Part shown: positions 25,839 to 35,110 of the stretch, one piece after another
How the letters are laid out: each line of letters opens with the position of its first letter
Position numbering within the stretch: position 1 is the stretch's first letter
Source of the DNA: Kaistella montana
GTDB lineage: Bacteria; Bacteroidota; Bacteroidia; Flavobacteriales; Weeksellaceae
Length of the DNA stretch: 64,000 nt
Assembly: GCF_024436175.1 (NCBI RefSeq)
Contig: NZ_JANFQP010000002.1
Coordinates: forward strand, 186,001 to 250,000
Direction: 5' to 3'
Position numbers and translations under genes: made by a program
The notes under the pieces: model-generated
The model's database searches: none
Seen by the model: only the letters and a program-made list of their open reading frames with translations
What the model was told of the DNA's origin: nothing

Positions 25839-28430
25839 TTATTCAATTGGCCTGAAAACAAGCCCTGTTTCCTCAAAATAATCAAGGGTAATTCGGTCAC
25901 CATCATTTACGGTTCCGGCAAGAATTTCTTTAGACAATTTATTTAAAACCTCTTGCTGCAACACTCTTTTCAGCGGTCTCGCACCGAAACTTGGGTCATA
26001 ACCCTTATTGGTGATATAATCAATAGCATCCTCAGTTGCGGTCATATAAATGCCACGCCTCTCAAGCATTTCATTGAAACCACGAAGTTGAAAATGTACG
26101 ATTTTTCCAATTTCTTTTTTGTTCAAAGGCTGGAAAAGCACGGTCTCATCAATCCTGTTCAGGAATTCCGGTCTTAAAGTTTGTTTCAAGAGCGTGAAAA
26201 CTTCGTCTTTGGTTTTATCTACGATTTCTTCAACATTATCATCGGTAATATTTTCAAAATTTTCCTGAATCAAATGCGATCCTAAATTGGAAGTCATGAT
26301 AATAATTGAATTCTTGAAATTCACCACTCTTCCTTTGTTATCCGTCAATCTTCCATCATCCAAAACCTGCAACAAAGTATTGAAAACATCCGGATGCGCT
26401 TTCTCGATTTCATCTAAAAGCACCACAGAATAAGGTCTTCTGCGAACCGCTTCGGTCAATTGACCACCTTCATCGTAACCCACATATCCCGGAGGAGCAC
26501 CCACCAAACGGGAAACAGAATGTCTTTCCTGATACTCGCTCATATCAATTCGGGTCATATTATTTTCATCATCAAAAAGAAACTCTGCCAAAGCCTTCGC
26601 CAATTCGGTTTTCCCAACTCCGGTAGTTCCTAAAAACAAGAAACTTCCGATTGGTTTTTTTTCATCATTAAGACCCGCTCTGTTTCTACGAATCGCATCC
26701 GCGACGGAGGTAATCGCTTCTTCTTGACCAACAACTCTTTTATGAAGTTCATCTTCCAAATGAAGGAGTTTTTCTCTCTCAGATTGCAGAAGTTTCGTCA
26801 CCGGAATTCCAGTCCATTTTGAAATAACTTCCGATATATTTTCCGCCGTAACCTCTTCTTTAATCAACTCATTTTCATTATTTTGCATCTCAAGTTCCAA
26901 CTTCTGAAGCTCCTCTTCTTTTTCGCGGAGTTTTCCGTACTGAATTTCAGCAACTTTAGCATAATCACCCACTCTAGAAGCTCTTTCGGCTTCTAATTTT
27001 AAAGCTTCAATGTCTTTTTTAATATGAGTTAAATCCTCAGATTTTTGTTTTTCTTTCAGCCATTTTGCATTAATTTCGTTTCGTTGCTCCTGGATTTTGG
27101 AAATATCTTCTTTTAAATGGTTTACTTTTATTTCATTTCCTTCTCTCGAAATTGCAGCAAGTTCAATTTCCATTTGCATCAATTTTCGGTCGAGAACATC
27201 AAGTTCTTCAGGTTTTGAATTGATTTCCATTCGGAGCTTCGCGGAAGCTTCATCAATCAGGTCAATCGCTTTATCCGGAAGAAAACGATCGGAAATATAG
27301 CGCTGAGATTGCTCTACCGCAGCAATAATCGCCTCATCTTTGATTCGAACTTTATGATGCGCTTCATATTTATCTTTAATTCCACGCAAAATCGAAATTG
27401 CAGATTCGGTATCCGGTTCTTCCACCATCACCTTTTGGAAACGTCTTTCGAGGGCTTTATCTTTTTCAAAATATTTTTGATATTCATTTAAAGTCGTTGC
27501 GCCAATCGCTCTCAATTCACCTCTCGCCAATGCAGGTTTCAGAATATTTGCAGCATCCATCGCTCCTTCTCCGCCACCAGCTCCGACTAAAGTATGAATT
27601 TCATCAATAAAAAGAATGATTTGTCCGTCGGATTTGATCACTTCATTCACCACAGATTTTAATCTTTCCTCGAATTCACCTTTGTATTTTGCGCCAGCAA
27701 TTAATGCTCCCATATCCAAAGAATATAAAGTTTTATCTTGAAGATTTTCAGGGATATCTCCGGAAATAATTCGATGAGCAATCCCTTCAGCAATCGCGGT
27801 TTTACCAACACCTGGTTCACCAATCAGGATCGGATTATTCTTGGTTCTTCGCGATAAAATCTGCAAAACTCTTCGGATTTCTTCATCACGACCAATTACC
27901 GGATCGAGCTTTCCTTCCGCTGCGAGTTCGTTGAAGTTTTTCGCATATTTATTCAAACTTTGATAGGTTTCTTCAGAACTTGCGGAAGTTGCTTTAGAAC
28001 CTTTTCGGATTTCACCGATCGCCATTTCCAAGCCTTTTTTGGTAACTCCCATATCTTTCAGCATTTTCGAAACATCCGAATTCACGTCGAATAACGAAAG
28101 CCAAAGATGCTCAATGGTCACAAATTCGTCACCCATTTTTTTAGCAACATTCGGCGCATCGAGCAAAACACGGTTCGCCGATTGCGAAAGATAAATGTTT
28201 CCGCCTTCAACTTTAGGCAGTTTTTCAAGATTTTCGCGGTTTCTTTCTCTTACTAAAGCAAGTTCCGCTTCTGATTTTTTCAATAAAAATTCAGAAATAT
28301 TTTCATCTACCTGAAAAATTCCTTCAAGTAAATGTTGAGGTTCAATACTCTGGTTGCCAAATTCCATCGCGATTTGTTGCGCTTTCTGAATGGCTTCCTG
28401 TGATTTTACAGTATATTGATTTAAGTTCAT
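25839..28430 (-). CDS. clpB: ATP-dependent disaggregase ClpB
   Basis: 863 residues. Hexameric AAA+ chaperone that extracts polypeptides from aggregates with DnaK. The N-terminal Clp_N repeats (about 1-145) are followed by AAA1 with Walker A GEPGVGKT and Walker B ILFIDEIHTLVGAG. The middle coiled coil (about 400-525) that marks ClpB rather than ClpA/ClpC is present. AAA2 has GTTGVGKTELAK and VVLLDEIEKAHPDVF. Start: ATG 28430 (MNLNQYTVKSQEAI). A perfect inverted repeat straddles its promoter. Confidence 0.96.
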   Translation of the reverse strand: MNLNQYTVKSQEAIQKAQQIAMEFGNQSIEPQHLLEGIFQVDENISEFLLKKSEAELALVRERNRENLEKLPKVEGGNIYLSQSANRVLLDAPNVAKKMGDEFVTIEHLWLSLFDVNSDVSKMLKDMGVTKKGLEMAIGEIRKGSKATSASSEETYQSLNKYAKNFNELAAEGKLDPVIGRDEEIRRVLQILSRRTKNNPILIGEPGVGKTAIAEGIAHRIISGDIPENLQDKTLYSLDMGALIAGAKYKGEFEERLKSVVNEVIKSDGQIILFIDEIHTLVGAGGGEGAMDAANILKPALARGELRAIGATTLNEYQKYFEKDKALERRFQKVMVEEPDTESAISILRGIKDKYEAHHKVRIKDEAIIAAVEQSQRYISDRFLPDKAIDLIDEASAKLRMEINSKPEELDVLDRKLMQMEIELAAISREGNEIKVNHLKEDISKIQEQRNEINAKWLKEKQKSEDLTHIKKDIEALKLEAERASRVGDYAKVAEIQYGKLREKEEELQKLELEMQNNENELIKEEVTAENISEVISKWTGIPVTKLLQSEREKLLHLEDELHKRVVGQEEAITSVADAIRRNRAGLNDEKKPIGSFLFLGTTGVGKTELAKALAEFLFDDENNMTRIDMSEYQERHSVSRLVGAPPGYVGYDEGGQLTEAVRRRPYSVVLLDEIEKAHPDVFNTLLQVLDDGRLTDNKGRVVNFKNSIIIMTSNLGSHLIQENFENITDDNVEEIVDKTKDEVFTLLKQTLRPEFLNRIDETVLFQPLNKKEIGKIVHFQLRGFNEMLERRGIYMTATEDAIDYITNKGYDPSFGARPLKRVLQQEVLNKLSKEILAGTVNDGDRITLDYFEETGLVFRPIE

Positions 28431-28455
28431 CTTAATATTTTTTTTTCGTTTAAAA

Positions 28456-28495
28456 GATATTAAGAACCCATACAAATTTACGAATTCTTAATATC
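28456..28495. promoter_or_regulatory. Inverted repeat over the clpB promoter, probable operator
   Basis: GATATTAAGAA (28456-28466) and its exact reverse complement TTCTTAATATC (28485-28495), 18 bases apart, bracketing the clpB -7 element at 28473-28480. The position suggests a repressor site; no known operator type was recognised. Confidence 0.6.
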
Positions 28496-28503
28496 GTTAT
28501 CAA
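28473..28503 (-). promoter_or_regulatory. Promoter of clpB
   Basis: On the minus strand TTG (28503-28501), exactly 20 bases, TAAATTTG (28480-28473), 42 bases before the ATG. Confidence 0.7.
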
Positions 28504-28740
28504 TCATTTTTTTAATCGAAACACAAATCGCAAAAACCATTCTCAAACCAAATTTTCTTATTTTTAAAGACAAATTTTCCGAAACAAACATTTGAAAACT
28601 AAGTATTTAAGTCAAAATTTCCGAAAACACAGGAAAACGAAATTCAATTGTAGACAAAAAGTTCTTTATTTTGAATTTCACTTCAATTTCATTTGAAACC
28701 CGCAATTTTCAAAACGTCTTTTTTACCATTAAAAATTAAG

Positions 28741-28748
28741 TATATTTG
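28741..28748 (+). promoter_or_regulatory. Likely -7 element of paaE
   Basis: TATATTTG, full -7 match, 35 bases before the ATG at 28784. No clear -33 TTG. Confidence 0.5.
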
Positions 28749-28783
28749 TTTAAATCAGATTTTTTTAAGTTTTAGACTAAAAT

Positions 28784-29872
28784 ATGCATCATTTTCATCA
28801 ATTAAAAACCACCAAAGTAGCGAAGAAAACGAATGATTCGGTGAATATCGCTTTCGAAATTCCACAGAATCTAAGACACGAATTTTCGTTCAAACAAGGA
28901 CAATATTTGAATGTAAGATTTGTTTTTGGGGAAGAAGATTTGCGCCGTTCGTATTCAATTGTGAACGCTCCCACCGAAGGAAACACTACCTTGGAAATTC
29001 TCGTAAAACATTTGGAAAATGGTAAAGTTTCCACTTTTCTCAACCAAGAATTAAAATCCGGTGATACGGTAGAAGTTTCCGCACCAATGGGACATTTTTA
29101 CACGCATTATCATCCTTCTAATGAAAAAACATATGTGGGAATCGCAGCAGGTAGCGGGATATCACCGGTGCTGTCTAACTTAAAGGAAGCTCTTTACCAA
29201 GAACCGAAAAGCAAAGCATTTTTATTTTTCAGCAATAAAAGTGTGAACGACATTATTTTCAAAAAAGAAATTGACGAACTGGTACAAAAATTCGAAGGAA
29301 GACTAAAAGTTATTTATTTGCTTTCGCGCGAAAAACACTTTGAAGATGAGCTTTTTGAAGGAAGAATCTCCTCAGAAAAACTGAATCTTTTACTAGAAAA
29401 ATTCACGGATATTCCAACTCAGGAAGCAACCTATTTTATTTGTGGACCCGCAGAAATGATCAAGGACGTTGCCGAATTTCTAAAAAAAGGCAAAAAAGTT
29501 CCCTCGTTGCAAATCATGTACGAATATTACGCTGCTCCAGATGACGATGAAAATGCCGAAATGAGCGATGAATTCAAATCAATTCCGAATATCGAAAGCA
29601 TGGTAACTTTAATCATCGATGACGACGAATATTCTTTCCACCTGAATTCAAAGAAAAAAAGCATTTTAGATCAGGCGCTGAATGACAAATTACCAGTTCC
29701 GTTCGCTTGCAAAGGCGGAGTTTGCTGTACTTGCAAAGCGCAAGTGATGGAAGGTGAAGTTTTCATGGAGAAAAATTTCGCGCTAACCGAAGACGAAGTA
29801 GCAAGAGGCTTTGTACTGACTTGCCAATGTCACCCAACAACGAATGTGGTGATGCTGAATTACGACGTTTAA
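28784..29872 (+). CDS. paaE: Phenylacetyl-CoA epoxidase reductase subunit PaaE
   Basis: 362 residues, matching PaaE (about 355). The FAD domain has RRSYSIVNAP, the NAD(P) domain GIAAGSGISPVLS and FICGPAEMI, and the C-terminal plant-type 2Fe-2S ferredoxin domain has ACKGGVCCTCKAQV and the fourth cysteine in LTCQCHP. Delivers electrons from NADPH to the di-iron epoxidase PaaA. It precedes a small unknown gene and paaA; paaB, paaC and paaD are absent from the window. Confidence 0.88.
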   Translation: MHHFHQLKTTKVAKKTNDSVNIAFEIPQNLRHEFSFKQGQYLNVRFVFGEEDLRRSYSIVNAPTEGNTTLEILVKHLENGKVSTFLNQELKSGDTVEVSAPMGHFYTHYHPSNEKTYVGIAAGSGISPVLSNLKEALYQEPKSKAFLFFSNKSVNDIIFKKEIDELVQKFEGRLKVIYLLSREKHFEDELFEGRISSEKLNLLLEKFTDIPTQEATYFICGPAEMIKDVAEFLKKGKKVPSLQIMYEYYAAPDDDENAEMSDEFKSIPNIESMVTLIIDDDEYSFHLNSKKKSILDQALNDKLPVPFACKGGVCCTCKAQVMEGEVFMEKNFALTEDEVARGFVLTCQCHPTTNVVMLNYDV

Positions 29873-29904
29873 CACAATCCGTAACGGATTAAAAAATACT
29901 CATT

Positions 29905-30162
29905 ATGGCACAATGGAAATTTGCTAAAGCAATCAACGAAAATGAAGAATTCAAGATTGACGGAATCAACATCTGGAACCATTATTGGCATTGCGTTGAC
30001 AAAAAAGTAGAAGTAAAAGGACCTTACGAAGGAAATGTTTATTTCTTCAAAGAATACCAAATCGAAAGCAACGACAAAACCATCAATTTTGTTGCAGGAG
30101 AATTCATCGATTCCAAAGTGGGAATTTATCTTAAAGATGATTTGAGCGACACCAAACTTTGA
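29905..30162 (+). CDS. Small unknown protein between paaE and paaA
   Basis: 85 residues, no signal peptide or membrane helix; rich in acidic and aromatic residues (GINIWNHYWHCVDKKVEVKG). It does not resemble PaaB or any family I recognise. Gaps of 32 and 39 bases to paaE and paaA place it inside the operon. One strand-wide ORF with codon use like its neighbours, so probably real. Confidence 0.6.
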   Translation: MAQWKFAKAINENEEFKIDGINIWNHYWHCVDKKVEVKGPYEGNVYFFKEYQIESNDKTINFVAGEFIDSKVGIYLKDDLSDTKL

Positions 30163-30201
30163 TTTAAAATTTAATTAAAAAACACGCATCCGCGGTGAAA
30201 T

Positions 30202-31155
30202 ATGGAACATTTAGAAAAATTTTTAGCCTACGTACAGGCAGAAAACAAGGTAGAACCGAAAGACGTGATGCCCGATGATTACCGAAAACTTTTAGTTCGG
30301 CAAATTTCTCAACACGCCCATTCCGAAATTGTGGGAATGCTTCCAGAAGCCAACTGGATCACGAGAGCGCCTTCTTTGAGAAGAAAAATGGCACTTTTGG
30401 CAAAAATTCAAGATGAAGCCGGACACGGACTTTATTTATATGCCGCTACCGAAACTTTAAATAATGGAGAAATCGCTGCAGACCGCGATTCTACTTATAA
30501 CGACATGCTTTCCGGAAAGGCAAAATATTCTAGTATTTTCAATTATCCGGCGCTTTCTTGGGCAGATATCGGCGCAATCGGCTGGTTGGTTGATGGCGCA
30601 GCGATTATGAACCAAGTCATGTTGATGGGAAATTCTTACGGTCCATATTCCAGAGCAATGGTGAGGATTTGCAAAGAAGAATCTTTCCACCAAAGACAAG
30701 GTTATGAAATCTTGATGACACTTTGTCGCGGAACCAAAGAGCAGAAAGATTTAGCACAAGAAGCCTTAAACCGTTTCTGGTGGCCGGCTTTGATGATGTT
30801 CGGCCCGAATGACGACGCTTCTCCAAACTCACAAAAATCAATGAATTACCGAGTGAAACGCGAAAGCAACGATTCTTTAAGACAAAGATTCATCGATGTG
30901 ACCGTTCCTCAAGCAGAATTTTTAGGTTTAAAAGTCCCTGATGAAAATTTAAAATGGAATGAAGAAACACAACATTATGATTTCGGCGAATTACCTTGGG
31001 ATGAATTCATGGAAGTTTTGAAAGGAAACGGTCCTTGCAACAAAAAACGCTTGGAAACGAAAAGAAAAGCACAGCGCGAACATTCATGGGTAAAAGAAGC
31101 GGCAATGGCGTATGCTTCTAAAATGAAGAATGAGCCTATAAATAATAATAATTAA
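30202..31155 (+). CDS. paaA: Phenylacetyl-CoA 1,2-epoxidase catalytic subunit PaaA
   Basis: 317 residues, near-complete agreement with E. coli PaaA motifs from memory: [30 protein letters not shown] (ExxH), [20 protein letters not shown] (ExxH), [15 protein letters not shown]. Di-iron subunit that forms the ring epoxide of phenylacetyl-CoA. It normally needs PaaC as structural partner and PaaB; neither is encoded next to it. The C-terminus ends in an Asn run (NEPINNNN). Confidence 0.92.
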   Translation: MEHLEKFLAYVQAENKVEPKDVMPDDYRKLLVRQISQHAHSEIVGMLPEANWITRAPSLRRKMALLAKIQDEAGHGLYLYAATETLNNGEIAADRDSTYNDMLSGKAKYSSIFNYPALSWADIGAIGWLVDGAAIMNQVMLMGNSYGPYSRAMVRICKEESFHQRQGYEILMTLCRGTKEQKDLAQEALNRFWWPALMMFGPNDDASPNSQKSMNYRVKRESNDSLRQRFIDVTVPQAEFLGLKVPDENLKWNEETQHYDFGELPWDEFMEVLKGNGPCNKKRLETKRKAQREHSWVKEAAMAYASKMKNEPINNNN

Positions 31156-31190
31156 TTCTCAAATTAACACATTCCCAAATTCTCAAATTA
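31154..31190. repeat. Short direct repeat in the paaA-hutG gap
   Basis: AATTCTCAAATTA occurs at 31154-31166 and 31178-31190, 24 bases apart, filling the short gap between paaA and hutG. Confidence 0.7.
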
Positions 31191-31195
31191 AAAAT

Positions 31196-32110
31196 ATGAT
31201 TTGGCAAGGACGTTTCGACGGTGATGATCCGCTATATCACCGGGTTTTTCAAAGAGTTTCTTTGGAAGATAATTACAACAATATTTCGGAAAACGATTTT
31301 ATTCTCCACGGCTTTGCCGTTGACGAGGGCGTGAAAAGAAACAAAGGAAGAGTCGGCGCAAAAGACGCTCCCGATATCATCAGAAAAAACGCTGCCAATT
31401 TTCCGGTGGTCAATCCTGAATTTATTTTAAAAGATTTTGGGAATGTCACTTGTGAAGATGGAAATTTAGAGCAATCACAAACAGAACTTGCCAATAAAGT
31501 CGCGGAAGTTTTAAAAAGAAAAGGAAAATCTATTGTTTTCGGTGGTGGTCACGAAGTAACTTTCGCACACTATTCCGGAATTAAAAGGGTTTTTTCTGAT
31601 AAAAAAATAGGAATCATTAATATTGATGCGCATTTCGATAATCGAGATATCGATCCCAAAGTGGGCGCAAGTTCTGGAACCGGATTCTGGCAAATTGCAC
31701 AAGAAGGGAAAATTCATTCGCTCCATATCGGAATCCAGAGAAATTCAAATACGCTAAAACTTTTCGATACAGCCCATCAATTTGGAATGAAATATCTATT
31801 GGCAGACGAACTCTTCTTTGAAAACCTTCCCAATATTTACCAAAAAATCGATGATTTTATTGCCGAAGCGGATGTTTTATATCTTACCATTTGTATGGAT
31901 GTTTTCAACGCAGCTATCGCTCCGGGAGTTTCAGCCACCGCTTACAACGGAATAATGGTGGATCCAACTTTTATACACTGGTTCAGACACATTCTAAAAA
32001 ACAAAAAACTCATCGCAATGGATATTGCGGAAGTAAATCCAAGCCTAGACATCGCCGAAAGAACCGCTAGATTGGCTGCAAGCTTAGGGAATGAATGGTT
32101 GATGATTTAA
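31196..32110 (+). CDS. hutG: Formimidoylglutamase
   Basis: 304-residue ureohydrolase-fold enzyme that cleaves N-formimidoyl-glutamate to glutamate and formamide, the last step of histidine degradation. Motifs: FGGGHEVTFAH, NIDAHFDNRD and a third metal motif that reads TICMDVFNAAIAPGVSA. In most family members this last motif has Asp where Cys stands here. No hutH, hutU or hutI is adjacent; it follows paaA by 40 bases on the same strand. HutG is preferred over arginase or agmatinase because of the APGVSA segment and overall pattern. Confidence 0.82.
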   Translation: MIWQGRFDGDDPLYHRVFQRVSLEDNYNNISENDFILHGFAVDEGVKRNKGRVGAKDAPDIIRKNAANFPVVNPEFILKDFGNVTCEDGNLEQSQTELANKVAEVLKRKGKSIVFGGGHEVTFAHYSGIKRVFSDKKIGIINIDAHFDNRDIDPKVGASSGTGFWQIAQEGKIHSLHIGIQRNSNTLKLFDTAHQFGMKYLLADELFFENLPNIYQKIDDFIAEADVLYLTICMDVFNAAIAPGVSATAYNGIMVDPTFIHWFRHILKNKKLIAMDIAEVNPSLDIAERTARLAASLGNEWLMI

Positions 32111-32333
32111 AATATGATTTTAGTAAAAATCACATTTCTAATACAATCAGAACATTATTCTTACTTTTCTAATAAATTAGCCAACACACAACGAAGCATA
32201 AATAATTTACAACAGCAACCACTTCAATAAAATATATTATATTAGCATATAAAATTCTTCTGAAAAGAGTGAGACCTGCGAATAATTATTTATTAAAAAT
32301 GGTAAAAAAAATCATAGATGATAAAGAATTTTA

Positions 32334-32341
32334 TATATTTG
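32334..32341 (+). promoter_or_regulatory. Likely -7 element of the acpP operon
   Basis: TATATTTG, exact -7 match, 33 bases before acpP. Confidence 0.55.
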
Positions 32342-32374
32342 CACCAATTAACAATTAATTAAAAATAAATTACT

Positions 32375-32614
32375 ATGTCAGACATTGCATCAAGAGTAAA
32401 AGCTATTATCGCTGATAAACTCGACGTTGAGGAAACAGAAGTAACTCCAGAAGCAAGCTTCACAAACGATCTAGGAGCAGATTCTTTGGATACTGTAGAA
32501 TTAATCATGGAATTTGAAAAAGAATTTAACATTCAAATCCCTGATGATCAAGCAGAAAAAATTACAACTGTAGGACACGCTATTACTTACATCGAAGAAG
32601 TAGTGAACAAATAA
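32375..32614 (+). CDS. acpP: Acyl carrier protein
   Basis: 79 residues. Carries growing fatty acyl chains on a 4'-phosphopantetheine attached to Ser in the invariant DSLD of [18 protein letters not shown]. Acidic and helical, as expected. First gene of acpP-fabF-rnc-IPExxxVDY-pyk, a layout common in Bacteroidota; fabF follows after 29 bases. Confidence 0.97.
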   Translation: MSDIASRVKAIIADKLDVEETEVTPEASFTNDLGADSLDTVELIMEFEKEFNIQIPDDQAEKITTVGHAITYIEEVVNK

Positions 32615-32643
32615 TATTCTATTAACAAGAATCAGAAAAATTT

Positions 32644-33888
32644 ATGGAATTAAAAAGAGTAGTAGTTACTGGTTTCGGAGCCATTACACCAATCGGAAAT
32701 AATGCTAAGGATTACTGGGAAAACCTTGTAAAAGGTGAGAGCGGTGCTGCTCCTATTACTCTTTTTGATGCCACAAACTTCAAAACCAAATTCGCCTGCG
32801 AAGTAAAAAATTTCAATCCTCTAGATCACTTCGATAAAAAAGAAGCTAAAAAAATGGATCGAAATACCCAATTGGGAATCGTGGCCGCTCGTGAAGCTGT
32901 AGAACATTCCGGAATTATTTCGGATGATCTAGACAAAAACAGAGTCGGAGTAATTTGGGGTTCAGGTATTGGAGGTCTAGAAACTTTCGAAACCGAAGTC
33001 TTGGGTTGGGCAAATACTGAAATTCCCCGTTTCAACCCTTTCTTTATTCCTAAAATGATTGCGGACATTACCGGAGGGCAAATTTCTATTGAATACGGCT
33101 TCCATGGTCCGAACTACACCACCGTTTCTGCATGTGCTTCTTCTGCCAACGCACTTATCGACGCCAAAATGCTTATCCAATTAGGTAAAGCTGATGTGAT
33201 CGTTTGCGGAGGTTCCGAGGCAGCAGTTACTGCAAGTGGCGTAGGTGGTTTCAATGCCATGATGGCACTTTCTACCAGAAATGATGATCCTAAAACCGCT
33301 TCAAGACCTTTCGATAAAGACCGTGATGGTTTTGTACTAGGCGAAGGTGCAGGATCAATTATCTTGGAAGAATATGAACACGCAAAAAAACGCGGTGCAA
33401 CAATCTATGCCGAGTTGAAAGGCGGTGGAATGAGCGCTGATGCGTATCACATGACGGCTCCACACCCTGAAGGTTTGGGTGCTTACTTGGTAATGAAAAA
33501 TTGTTTAGAAGACGCAGGTGTAACGACCAACGAAGTAGATCACATCAATATGCATGGTACTTCTACTCCATTGGGCGACATCGCTGAATCTAATGCAATT
33601 TCCAAATTATTGGGCGATCATGCGTATGACATCCAGATTAACTCTACCAAATCGATGACCGGTCACCTATTAGGTGCTGCTGGAGTAATCGAAGCAATTG
33701 CTGCCATAAACACTATTATCCACGACATTGTTCCTCCTACCATCAATCATTTTACTGATGATGAAAAAATCGACAGCCGTCTCAATTTCACTTTCCATCA
33801 TGCAGTGAAAAAAGAAGTGAAAGTTGCTATGAGCAATACTTTCGGCTTTGGTGGACACAACGCTTGTGTACTTTTCTCCAAAATCTAA
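32644..33888 (+). CDS. fabF: 3-oxoacyl-[acyl-carrier-protein] synthase II
   Basis: 414 residues, standard length. Condensing enzyme of fatty-acid elongation. The catalytic triad is visible: Cys in VSACASSANA, His in HINMHGTSTPLGD and His in KSMTGHLLGAAG. The C-terminal FGFGGHNA loop is present. Follows acpP in the same operon. Confidence 0.97.
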   Translation: MELKRVVVTGFGAITPIGNNAKDYWENLVKGESGAAPITLFDATNFKTKFACEVKNFNPLDHFDKKEAKKMDRNTQLGIVAAREAVEHSGIISDDLDKNRVGVIWGSGIGGLETFETEVLGWANTEIPRFNPFFIPKMIADITGGQISIEYGFHGPNYTTVSACASSANALIDAKMLIQLGKADVIVCGGSEAAVTASGVGGFNAMMALSTRNDDPKTASRPFDKDRDGFVLGEGAGSIILEEYEHAKKRGATIYAELKGGGMSADAYHMTAPHPEGLGAYLVMKNCLEDAGVTTNEVDHINMHGTSTPLGDIAESNAISKLLGDHAYDIQINSTKSMTGHLLGAAGVIEAIAAINTIIHDIVPPTINHFTDDEKIDSRLNFTFHHAVKKEVKVAMSNTFGFGGHNACVLFSKI

Positions 33889-33900
33889 AGTAGAAATACA

Positions 33901-34662
33901 ATGGAGTTAAAGAAATATTTTCCTAACTTCCTAGTCAACAGAAAAAAAAACCTTTCGGAAAAAGATTATTATCTGAGCAATGAAATCAGTAAGATTACTG
34001 GTTGCAATGTACAGAATATCAGCCTTTACCGCGAAGCTTTCTCTTTAAAAAATGCTTCTAAAAAACAAGCCAAAAATTATGAAAGGCTAGAGTTTTTAGG
34101 GGATTCGGTTTTGGGAGCAATTATCTCTTGTCACTTATTTTCAACTTATCCGGAAGCCAACGAAGGCTATCTCACACAGATGAAATCGAAAATTGTGAAC
34201 AGAAAAAACCTTAATAAACTTGGGGAAGAACTTTCGTTGACAAAATTTCTACAGAATGAAACGGCCACTACACTCAGCGAAAACATCGCAGGAAATCTTT
34301 TCGAGGCTTTAATTGGTGCGCTGTATTTGGATGTGGATTACGAAACCTGTAAAAAGGTAGTTTTGGAAAGGCTTTTAACACCTTCTGAAATTAATAAATT
34401 GGAAAATAAAATAGTGAGTTACAAAGGCTTGCTACTGGAATGGAGCCAAAAGAAAAAACTCATCCTAAGATACGAAACTTGCGAAGAAATGCAGCCCAAT
34501 AAAAGCCTTGTATTCCGCAGTCATGTATGGTTGGATAATGAGAAAATTTCAAACGCTACCGAAACTTCCAAGAAAAAGGCAGAAGAAAAAGCCGCTCAAA
34601 GAGCATTCTATATTTTAAACAAAAAACAAAGCATCATTGAAAACCCAAAAGATACTGCTTGA
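33901..34662 (+). CDS. rnc: Ribonuclease III
   Basis: 253 residues. Cleaves double-stranded RNA in rRNA and mRNA processing. The signature ERLEFLGDSVLGAIIS carries the catalytic acidic residues, with a second acidic cluster in LFEALIGALYLDVDYE. The C-terminal dsRNA-binding domain (about 175-245) ends with KKKAEEKAAQRAFYIL. Starts 12 bases after fabF and overlaps the next gene by 26 bases. Confidence 0.96.
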   Translation: MELKKYFPNFLVNRKKNLSEKDYYLSNEISKITGCNVQNISLYREAFSLKNASKKQAKNYERLEFLGDSVLGAIISCHLFSTYPEANEGYLTQMKSKIVNRKNLNKLGEELSLTKFLQNETATTLSENIAGNLFEALIGALYLDVDYETCKKVVLERLLTPSEINKLENKIVSYKGLLLEWSQKKKLILRYETCEEMQPNKSLVFRSHVWLDNEKISNATETSKKKAEEKAAQRAFYILNKKQSIIENPKDTA

Positions 34663-35110
34663 TATTGAAAACGATGATGAAAACATCTCGTTAGGTCTGG
34701 TAAGGCTGGCTAAAGAAATCCCGCAACACGAGCTTTTCTATCACCTCAATACAATCAATTCTTTTAATTTCAGCCGCATCGATGACCTTGTTTACCACGG
34801 AAATTATTTTGAATATCACTTTCCGAGATTTCAGGCTTTTCACTCTGATTCCAAGATTTGTATTCACTTTATTGCCAATAAATGCTGCAATTCCAAGCAG
34901 AAGAAAATCTCCACAGAACTCTTCTCAGAAGAGCTCGAAAATAAATATCTGCTCGATCATTTTCAAGATGTTGATTATATCATCAAAACATCGGAGCCAT
35001 TTGATGATTTTTCCTTAATTTTGCTCCCGGAAAATCTTATGTTTCAAATACAAGATTTTACCCTCAGTTCCGAAGAGGAACTTTACCACATATTTCAATA
35101 TTATGAATAA
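34637..35110 (+). CDS. IPExxxVDY family protein
   Basis: 157 residues of a Bacteroidota family named after a short motif; here the motif region is LDHFQDVDYIIK, with VDY kept but IPE not recognisable. Function unknown. Starts with TTG at 34637: no in-frame ATG exists near the N-terminus, so an unusual start is required. It overlaps rnc by 26 bases and pyk by 8 bases, which suggests translational coupling. Position between rnc and pyk is typical for the family. Confidence 0.85.
   Translation: MKTQKILLDIENDDENISLGLVRLAKEIPQHELFYHLNTINSFNFSRIDDLVYHGNYFEYHFPRFQAFHSDSKICIHFIANKCCNSKQKKISTELFSEELENKYLLDHFQDVDYIIKTSEPFDDFSLILLPENLMFQIQDFTLSSEEELYHIFQYYE

Larger units (their letters stand above)
28431..28783. 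other. Divergent intergenic region clpB/paaE
   Basis: 353 bases. Contains the clpB promoter and inverted repeat (28456-28503) and the paaE -7 element (28741-28748). The part between is AT-rich with no further feature seen. Confidence 0.6.
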
